Shown here: piece after piece, positions 17,447 to 26,500 of the stretch
Layout: each line of letters starts with the position of its first letter
Position numbering within the stretch: position 1 is the stretch's first letter
NCBI GenBank assembly: GCA_903889245.1
Contig: CAISWQ010000069.1
Coordinates: 1-54,412 of the forward strand
Direction of reading: 5' to 3'
DNA: 54,412 bases
Source: an uncultured Lentisphaerota bacterium
Lineage (GTDB): Bacteria; Verrucomicrobiota; Kiritimatiellia; CAIQIC01
Program-made: the position numbers and the translations under genes
The notes under the pieces: model-generated
The model's input: only the letters and a program-made list of their open reading frames with translations
What the model was told of the DNA's origin: nothing
The model's database searches: none

Positions 17447-18907
17447 TCAGCGAATATAGCCCGGCCGGGGCAATAGCTTCGCGCACTTGGGGCAGCCGGT
17501 GACCGGCCCGCGCCCGCCATATTTGCCGTGAATCTGGCAGAACGCATCCCACATCTGATATTTCTCCGCCTCGCACCGCGGACAACCTTTAACCTTGCCG
17601 ACCTCGCCGCCGTATTTGCCGTGCTTGGGACAAACCGCATCGAACACGCCCTGCGACCGCGGGACGTAGACTTTCTTGCTGGCGGCCGCCGGCTCGACCC
17701 ACGCCTGCACATTGGCCACCGAGTGGTCTAACGTCCTTCTGGCCTTTGTATCCATGGCTTTGTTCACATGCTGCTCCGCTTGCACGACGCTTCTTCCGAT
17801 TTGACCACGTTGTGTATCCAACGTATTAGCTGTGGCTCGTTTTTGCTGAATGGCGACACCATCTATGCGGCCTATGTGTTGCGCAACGGCCGCCGACTTT
17901 CTGGCATCCAGGGCTACATCGTCCAAACGACCGACCACGTGTCGCGCGCCAGCTTTGTACTGTTGGAGACCCACCCGCGCACCGATGGCCATGGTGGCGT
18001 TCTCATCCACCGCCACGCCGCCACCATCAGCGCCACCGCCGACCGGCGCAGTACCCATCGCCGGCTCGACCGCCGGCGCCCCGCCACCGAAGATTTGTCC
18101 TGCCGCCGCGCTCGCCCCGGCCGAGGCCGCGCCGCCAAGCGCATCGCCCATACCGCCACCGCCGCCGGCCGCAGCACCGCCGCTGGACACGGTCTGACCA
18201 AGCGCGCCGCCCATACGACCGACCGCGCCTCCGCCGATCGCCTGACCCGCGGCCTGCGCGCCCTGCTGTACGCTCTGCACGAGGCTGTCGCCGAGCACGG
18301 CACCCAGCCCGCCCGCCGCCTGCTGCGACGCCGCGCTCGCTGCGTCTTGCTGACGTTGCGCCAAGGCCGTCGCACCGGCGGCGTTGCGGATTTGCTGTGC
18401 CTCGCGCAGCTTGGCCTCGCTCTCGCGCGTGGCCTGCTCCAGGCCTTGCTGCACTTTGACCAGACCCAGCGACGAGGCCGCCTTGGACGAGGACTCGGCA
18501 TCGCGGCCCTTGGAGAAACTCTGGAGCATCGAGCCACCGCCCACGTTGACGTTGGCGGGCAACGGCGCGGCCTCGGCCTCGGCAAGGTTGTTCGCCGGCG
18601 GAGGCGTACCCACCACCACGGCCTGCGGTTGCAGCGCGGGTTCGTCCGCCCGCTGGGCCTGCCGCTGCTTGAACTCGCCGATGGTCACGCCACGCGTGTT
18701 CCAGTCGAGCAGTTGCTGGATCAGCGCTCGCTTATCAGCCGGCGTGTTGGCGTCGTCGAGCATCGCCTGTAACGTGCTGCGCTCGGTCGCCAGTTGTTCG
18801 ACGTGCGTGACCTCGCCGGCCTGCCCGGCACCGGTCTGGGCCAGTCCCGTCACCATCCAGCACAGGCCCAGCAACCCACCCAGCACTCCCGCCATGGTTG
18901 ACTTCAT
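17447..18907 (-). CDS. Exported paralogue P3
   Basis: A 486-residue protein with a signal peptide (about 1-24, ending at GLAQ). The conserved head runs to about residue 240, including SFSKGRDAES, RESEAKLREAQQIRN and GDSLVQSVQQGAQAAGQAIG. The variable region from about 290 to 400 is polar and differs from P1, P2 and P4 (Gln, Arg, Asp-rich). The tail has two zinc-binding units, CPKHGKYGG...CPRC and CQIHGKYGG...CPKC; in the second the first Pro is changed. AGGAG precedes ATG 18907. Confidence 0.8.
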   Translation of the reverse strand: MKSTMAGVLGGLLGLCWMVTGLAQTGAGQAGEVTHVEQLATERSTLQAMLDDANTPADKRALIQQLLDWNTRGVTIGEFKQRQAQRADEPALQPQAVVVGTPPPANNLAEAEAAPLPANVNVGGGSMLQSFSKGRDAESSSKAASSLGLVKVQQGLEQATRESEAKLREAQQIRNAAGATALAQRQQDAASAASQQAAGGLGAVLGDSLVQSVQQGAQAAGQAIGGGAVGRMGGALGQTVSSGGAAAGGGGGMGDALGGAASAGASAAAGQIFGGGAPAVEPAMGTAPVGGGADGGGVAVDENATMAIGARVGLQQYKAGARHVVGRLDDVALDARKSAAVAQHIGRIDGVAIQQKRATANTLDTQRGQIGRSVVQAEQHVNKAMDTKARRTLDHSVANVQAWVEPAAASKKVYVPRSQGVFDAVCPKHGKYGGEVGKVKGCPRCEAEKYQMWDAFCQIHGKYGGRGPVTGCPKCAKLLPRPGYIR

Positions 18908-18991
18908 AGAGCTACTCCTGTTCAGCAAACAAAGCCCGATCCGACCAACCACCAAACGCGCGCGCCGCGCCTTTAGCGTGCGCCATCATAG

Positions 18992-20401
18992 TCATCTGAT
19001 CATCACGCCACTCGGCGGCACCACCCGGATTTTGCGGATTTCCTCGGTGTAGCATTGCGGGCAGCCCTCGCGCGAACGGCCCACGCGTCCGTGCCGGGGA
19101 CAATCCATGTACATCAAATCCTCGCGCTGGCATTTGGCGCAGATGTGCATGTGCTTGGCCATGACGCCGGGATCAGGATTGGCGCAGATATCGCAGCGAT
19201 AGGTGGACCGGCAGCGACCACAGGTCACCTGCCCGCGGCCGCTCTGCGCGGTCAGCGGGCCACGCTGGCATTTGGCACAGAGGTGATCGTGCTTGGCGCG
19301 TGAACCGCCGGCGCACAGGTTGCACTTGAACGGCTGCTTGCAGCCGCGGCAGGTCATCCAGCCCGCCTCTTTGCCGGCGGGCGCCGCCATGCGCCGCGTC
19401 ACCAGTTTGTCGCTTGACTGGTATTCCGCCTCCCTGATCCTGACATGCGCGGGCATTTTCTGGACAGGCGTGTATTCCTCGCTGATCTTCTTGCCCGTTT
19501 CTGTGTACACGCGTCGTTCGCGATTACGGGTGACATCCATCATCGCTTCCGACTGTGCCGCCACGCCGCCCTCGCCAGCCATCGCAGGACCAGCGGCGGG
19601 CATCGCCTCGCCTCCGGCCGCAGCCGGGGAAGCCGGCGTACCACCGAAGATTTGTCCGGCAGCCGCGCTGGCACCCGCGACCGCACCACCAGCAGCCTCA
19701 CCGCCAGCCGCAGTTCCACCGGCGGAGCCGAGCCCGCCACCCATGCGACCCGCTGCGCCGCCGCCCATCGCCTGACCGGCGGCCTGCGCGCCCTGCTGTA
19801 CGCTCTGCACGAGACTCTCGCCCATCACGGCGCCGATGCCGGTCGCCGCCTGCTGCGAAGCCGCGCTCGCCGCGTCCTGCTGCCGCTGCGCCAGAGCCGA
19901 GGCGCCGGCCGCGTTACGGATTTGCTGCGCCTCGCGCAGCTTGGCCTCGCTCTCGCGCGTCGCCGTCTCCAGGCTCTGTTGCGACTTGACCAGGCCCAGC
20001 GAAGCCGCTGCCTTCGAGGACGCCTCTGTCTCGCGGCCCTTGGAAAAACTTTGCAGCAGCGCGCCGCCGCCCACGTTGACGTTCGCCGGCAGCGGCGCGG
20101 CCTCGGCTTCCGCCAGATTGGGCGCGGGTGGCGGCGCGGCCACGGGCGGCGGTGCGGCCTGTCGTTGCTTGAACTCGGCGATGGTCACGCCACGCGCGTT
20201 CCACTCCAGCAACGTCCGGATGAGCGCCCGTTTTTCCGGCGGCGTATTGGCGTCATCGAGCATCGCCTGCCACGCGCTGCGCTCGGCCGCGAGTTGTTGG
20301 GCGAGAATACCGACCGCCCGTGAATCAACATCCTGACCCCTGCTCCAAAGGTCAGAGCCAATCCATATAACCAAGCCAATCAATCCAAGCAGCTTTTTCA
20401 T
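18992..20401 (-). CDS. Exported paralogue P4 with multiple Cys-rich zinc fingers
   Basis: A 469-residue protein and the first of the four paralogues in transcription order. Signal/anchor residues 5-22. The conserved head (QQLAAERSAWQAMLDDAN, LAEAEAAPLPANVNVGGG, GESLVQSVQQGAQAAGQAMG) matches P1-P3. The C-terminal about 110 residues hold five Cys motifs: CRGCKQPFKCNLC, CAKCQRG, CGRCRSTYRCDIC, CAKCQRE and CPRHGRVGR...CPQC. The doubled C-x2-C-x6-C-x2-C arrangement looks like a small two-finger domain absent from the other copies. Role unknown. The ribosome site is weak (GAGAG close to ATG 20401), so the start could be the earlier ATG 20437. Confidence 0.78.
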   Translation of the reverse strand: MKKLLGLIGLVIWIGSDLWSRGQDVDSRAVGILAQQLAAERSAWQAMLDDANTPPEKRALIRTLLEWNARGVTIAEFKQRQAAPPPVAAPPPAPNLAEAEAAPLPANVNVGGGALLQSFSKGRETEASSKAAASLGLVKSQQSLETATRESEAKLREAQQIRNAAGASALAQRQQDAASAASQQAATGIGAVMGESLVQSVQQGAQAAGQAMGGGAAGRMGGGLGSAGGTAAGGEAAGGAVAGASAAAGQIFGGTPASPAAAGGEAMPAAGPAMAGEGGVAAQSEAMMDVTRNRERRVYTETGKKISEEYTPVQKMPAHVRIREAEYQSSDKLVTRRMAAPAGKEAGWMTCRGCKQPFKCNLCAGGSRAKHDHLCAKCQRGPLTAQSGRGQVTCGRCRSTYRCDICANPDPGVMAKHMHICAKCQREDLMYMDCPRHGRVGRSREGCPQCYTEEIRKIRVVPPSGVMIR

Positions 20402-20502
20402 CTTCTCTCTCGCAGTCTTGGAAGCCCCATTTCTCATCCTGGTACCACAGGGGCAACGAGCGCCCTAAGACCTCGCACCGCCGGCACCGAGAGGGGATGA
20501 GC

Positions 20503-23500
20503 TTATTTCATATTTAACACATTCTTGATCTGATCCAACGTCGGCGCGGGCGCGAGCGACGGTGGCACCGCCGCCCCTGAAAGGTCAAGGGGGGGGATAT
20601 TAATGGTGATATCTTTCAAGCTTAAGGAGCCACCGCACATCGGACACCTGGAGGGTTGCGCCGCGGGCTGCTTGGCATTGAACCAAGCCCCATTTGAGTT
20701 TTTCCCCGTGACCGCGCACCCGATGCAGTAGCGCAATTTGTCGTAACGGTTCCCATCCAGCAGAACCAAGCAGCCTCCTTTGCTAGGCGGCTTGGGAGCA
20801 CTGCCACCGCCCGGAGGCGCAACCGTATTGACACTACGGCATTTCGGGCAACGCGCAGTGCCTTGGCTGGCAGGCCACGTTGCGCCGCAGCGGGCACAGG
20901 AGGACATTGCCGTGACATTAGCTCCACTCTTTTGTGGTAGGCCCCCACCTCCATCCGGCTCGGAGCCTCTGGCGGGACCCGTGTTTGCCGTGGTGGAGGC
21001 CTGATCGCCCTGTCCGCACTTCGGGCACTTGGGCGGAGCCGGCGGAGGGCCGGTGAACGTATTCCCGCAGGAATAGACCACCGTGATCGTGCCATCGGGA
21101 TTGGTCGTGCTGCCGACGATGCCCTGATCGCCTCCTCCGCCACCGCCACCTCCTCCTCCCCCGCCAGAACCATCACCACCGCCACCACCACCGGGCGGCA
21201 TACCGCCCCCGCCATCACCACCGCCGGGATCTCCGCCGCCGCCGCTCCCCGTACTGGTTCCCCCCGGACCATCACTGGCGCTACCCGGCCCGCTGCCGCC
21301 AGAGCCATCGCCACTGCCATCGCCGCCTTGGTCAGGCGGCTTGGTGCCCTGCATGACATTCTTCACCACGTTGGCTCCAGCCCCGCCAACGGCATCGCCA
21401 AAATTTTTCCCGCCTTGTGTCAGTGAATCCACCAGTGAGTTGCCCAGGATGCTGCCCCAACTATTGGCGTTCTGCGACTGCGCCAGCAATTGCGCCGCCT
21501 GCGAACGGGTCAGGCGGCCCTGATAACCGGCGGCTTCGAGGGTGTTCTTGATCTGGTTATAAACATCGTAGGAGACCCAGTTGGCCTTCACATCCTTCGA
21601 CTGCACGTCCAGATTCGCCAAGGCCGAGGTGGTGTTCTTGGCTTTCTCGGCATCGAAGTTGCCCATGACGCCCGCCAGCACCGACACCTGTGGGATCTTG
21701 ATGTTTTTCCCATCGCCTGCGTTCGGCTCCATGCCGGACAGCGTCGGGTCGCCCTGCCCCAGCGCATTCAGCAGTTTGTTGTTATCGTTCATGTCGTTGC
21801 CCAGGCCGTTCAGCTTGTTGAACTTGTCCTGTAACTGGTTCATCAGCTCTTTTTTCTCCGACGAATTGTGCGAGGCGAAAATCTGCGCCTGCAACTTGGC
21901 AATGTCATCGCCCAACCCGCCGGCTTGATTCGAGATCTGCCAGTTGTTGTTGTTGAGCTGATTGGCGTTATAGCCGTCGGCGGTGGCCGGCTTGCCAGTG
22001 TCATCATAGGTGACCTTGGGCGGCGTCACGCCCGGCGTATAATTTACACCCAAGTCCTGTAATTCTTTCTGTGTCGCACTGACACGACTATTGTAGTCGT
22101 CCTTGGTTTTCTGCAACTCCGCCAGTTGCGCCCGGAGGTCTTTCTTCTGGGAACTGTCGTGCGAATCGTTGATCTGCTGCTGGAGCGCATCCATCTTCTT
22201 TTGTGTGTCGTCACCCCAGCCGTTCATGCTGTCGGCATAATTCTGGAGCCGGCGTTTCTTGTCGGCATCCGGATCGGGCGGCGGTTCCGGCGGCATCTGT
22301 TCCACGGGTTCCGGTTTGTCCGGGAACAAATTCAGCGCTTTTTGGATGGGGCTTTCCGGGCCTGTATTACCTGCGGTATCCAGCCGGTTTTTCTTCATGA
22401 GTTCATCGGTCAATTGATTGGCCAGTTGCGCACGTTCTTCCGGGGTGAGCTTGCGGGTGGTTGGCGTGGAAGGTGTGGTTGCGGAGGTGGTTTGGTCGCC
22501 ACCGGTGGCATCCTTGATTTTTTCCGCGATAGCCTGATTCACGAAAGCGGCGGCTTCCTTGTCCGTGAGCAGCCCTAGCTTCTTCAGGTTCTCCGCTTCC
22601 TGCATGATCTTGTTGAAATCATCCAGCTTGTCGCCGGCAGACTTGGTCCAGTCCTTGACGGTCTTCACCCCGGGCAGGGAATCCGGCAGCAAGCCCAAAT
22701 ATCCCGCGCCGGAGGCATTGCCGGACTGCTGGGCATTTGCGGAGCCGGCCATGGATGAATCGCCGGAACCATCTGGACGGGACTGTGGCGATTGCAGACC
22801 TGCAGAAGACGAGCGATTTCCTAGACCGGCCAAGTCGGTACGGGCCTGTTTCTTCTGCTCCTCGTCGCCGTACTGCAAGGCTTGGTAGAGATCACCCAGT
22901 TGGGCCTTCTTGGTGGGATCACTCTCCGTTTCCCACCGGTCCTTGATGTCGCTGATTTTTTGCTGGTCTGTCGTGCTCAAGGGCGCATAGCGGGAGGGCA
23001 AATCCGGTAGTGGCGTCTGGGCCTTGAGCTGTTGCTGCTGTTTGTAGGTTTCGAGTTGCTGATGCGCCTTAAGTCGCTCCTCGTTATTCCCAACCTTGAG
23101 GTCCACATAAAGTTTGTTAAGCATCATTGCGTCATCACTGCCGGGGCGTGTTTTGTTAACCAAGGCATCTATATCGCCCATATCCTTGTTGGCGGTGGCG
23201 CCCAGATTGGCGCTATTGAGGATCATATCTCCACGGCCAAGCGCCGACGGTCCTTTGCCCACCGACGCCATCAGTTGATCCCTGGTGACACCAGGAGCCA
23301 GTGAAATTTCGCCACTATCGAGCTTGCGGTTGTACATGTCCTGCACATTCTTGATCTGCTGCTCGCTCATCTTCACGGCGTTGTGCTCTTCCAGCTTGGC
23401 TTGGCCCAGTTTGCCAGCCTCGTAGCCGGCCTGGCCGACGGCGACGCCGGAGGCGAGCACCATGCCGCCCGGGGTGGCGGCAACTATCATGCCGCCCGCG

Positions 23501-26500
23501 CCCATGGCGATCAGGTTCTTGGCCGCCGCATCCATCTCGTCAAATTTCTTGTTGGCCTCGGCATCGGTGATGTTCTTCCATTGGCCTTTGCGGACATCAT
23601 AGACATCGGTGCCCGCATTTGCGTAGTTATAGCCCTGATGACCAGCCTCCAGGATGATGATGCCCTTGCCAGCCTTATCCAATACGTTTTGTCCGCTCCA
23701 TTTTCCCTCACCACTGTTAAGCCACTGCCGCGCACCGGAGGAGCCCGCCGGCGCCTCGGTAGTGGCCCCCAATTGTTGCATCAGTTTCGCGTCCGCTCCC
23801 TGGACATTCTGCTCCCATCCTTGGAGCGCGCCACGGACCGAACTGGCACCCTTACCCACCGCATCGAGACCGCGGGACATGGCTCCGGGCTCGTCCGGGG
23901 CCACAAAACTGGACTTGCCGCCATCCAGCAGCGACTTCGGTGGTCCACCCCTGGAGGAGGAGCCCTCTGCAATGGTCACATTCGCGGCTTCGTGTCCGAC
24001 AGGCCGGGTTGGATTGTTGAGATCAATCCTGGGAGCCCCCTCCGGTTTCTTCATCTGGTTCAGCTCAATCCGGTCACGCACATTTTGCACGAAGGGATCC
24101 GGTCCACCACCGGCCATAGGGCCACCTTTGGAACCTCCGCCCGGCTTTAGCTTATCCAAGGCCTCCACCAAGCCAGCGTTCTTTTGGATGATACTATCAG
24201 GTGTTTCACCCATACCGGCCAGTTGTTGACGCGCCTCGCCGGGACTAAGGTTCCCGTCCTTGACTCTCTGCAAAATATCCATCCCCTTCTGGACATGTTC
24301 GGGAATCTGGGCGCGAACATCGCTGCCCTGCGCAGCCAACTGCGTATTCTTCTGATCAACGTAACCCGGCCGGTAATTGCCTTGGGCATCCTTGCCGCCC
24401 TTGATGAAATCATTCATCTTCGCGCCTTGGCGCATTTGCTCCATCTCCCAAGGCTCCATTTGCACCGTTGGCTGGTTACCCTTTTGCGCATCCAGTCCTT
24501 TATTACGTGCGATATCGCTCTTGTGTTGCATGGCTTTGGACACCTGCGCCGGATCGTTGAATTGTTGCGGCACCTCGCCCTTGGCAAGTTGCTGGCCGGT
24601 CTTGGGGGAATTGTCAAAGGCCTCCGGATGCAGGTGGTCCGTGGTCATCACACCCAGATGATCAGCAACACCGTGCGGCGTCTGCGGTACGCCACGCGAA
24701 GTGGCCAGCGGTGAACCGGGTTTGCCTTTGGTCGTGTTGTAGGTGGCCTGCTCGACAATCGGGCGCGCATCCTTGGCGGGCACTTCTATCGTTCGTCCAT
24801 CTGCGGTCTTCACCTTCACCGTATGATCCCAATCCTGCCCCACTTTGGGAGCATCACCGGGTTTGCGGGAAGTCATATCGTCAACCACCACACGACTGGT
24901 GTCCGGCGTGCCGTCAGGCTTCAACAGGTTATACTTCTTGGCAATCTCTGTCTTGACCTGCTCCCGGATGTTGTTTTTGACGCCATCTGTGGCATCCACG
25001 TGCGCCTGCTTGACCTCCGGTGAGGAGTTCTTGTTCATGCGTTGCACAGCGAGAGGGTCCGACTGTACTTCCAAGGCGAGCTGCGCCTTGTTCCCCCTGC
25101 CATACTTCACCGCGTCTTCAAAGTTCTTGATCTTGGCATCCGCGATCTGCTCCGCCTGTTGCCAAGTGGCCGCGCGATCACCTACGCGCGGCCCGGTCTG
25201 TGGGTCCTGCGGCCAAAATGTGGCGGCCGACGGTCCCCTGGGGGGCTGCGGTGGTGGCCCCTTGCCCTTCGAGTTCTTCCACTGCTCCACGGCGGCATGA
25301 TATTCCTCCACCTGCTGTTGGTTTTGGAAGAGCCCTCCACTCGCTTTGACCATCTCAGGATCAACGGTCACGGGCCGGGTCTTTCCGGTAGGCGGCGGTT
25401 GCGCATTGCGCGCATCGGAGGCCGCCTTGGCGAAGTCGGCAGCGCGCTTCTGCTGGGCGGCGATCGCCCGGTCGGCCGCCTGCTGCGCCGCCTGGATTTC
25501 CTTGGGCGAATTACCGGAAGAGGCGGCCTGCTGCTTGAATTTCTCCAGCTTGGCAATAGCTTCGTCCGGCGTGTTGTGGGGATCAAAGACTTCTGACTTC
25601 AGCCCATCGCCATGCTTGCCCATATCGCGCACTTGCTTCTTCTGATACGCGGCCAGTTCCTCTTGCTCCAAAGCGCTCAAATGACCTTTGAGTTTTTGGG
25701 AGGCTTCGTTCTTCATCTGCTGCAAGGCAGCTTGGTGCTCTGGCGAACCTGGGGCCACATAGCGCGTGCCATCGTTGGGCGGACGCGGGCCTTGCGGCCC
25801 ACCCGCCGCAGCCGTACTGGCCGGCGGAGTCGGTGGCCGCGAAGGCGGCGGACGCTGATTCCCCGGATGACCATCCAGCGTACCCAACGTCCGGCCTGTT
25901 TCATTGACATTCCCCAAGGTCACTTCAGAACCCGTGACCGGCGGACGCCCCTGCGTCGGCGGGCGATTGCCGGGATGACCGTCCAATGTTCCCAGTGTGC
26001 GGCCCGGATCCGTAGCATTGCCCAGTGTCACTTCGGAACCTGTGACCGGCGGACGTCCCTGCGTTTGCGGACGATTGCCCGGATGACCATCCAACGTGCC
26101 CAACGTCCGGCCCGAATCCATCGGTTGGTTCAATCCCGATGGAGGCGGCCCCTTGCCGGTGGGACCGGCCGTTGTGCTGTGCGGCTGATTACCAGATCGC
26201 GTACCGGGGACAGCCTGCGCGGTGGGTTCTGGCCGCGGACCAGTTGTGGACACCGTCCCGTGCCCCGTGGCCGCAGCACTGCCTTCCGGTTTGTACACTT
26301 GCTGGGCGCGCTGGGCAAAACCTTTGGCCTCTTGAAATTTCCCATTCTTGGTTTCGTAAAACACGACCTTGTTCTTCAGGCGTTCCCAATTCTCTATGAC
26401 GTAACGCAACTCCGTGGATGTGACCTTATCCATATGCGCCTCACCACGCAGGATCTTTTCCACATCCTGCATATGTGTGAGGTCGAAGCGAATCTTGCCA

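Noticed and set aside
20411-20424. CTTGGAA half-site upstream of paralogue P4
   Set aside because: Only one half matches and no neighbour lies at 31-32 bp.
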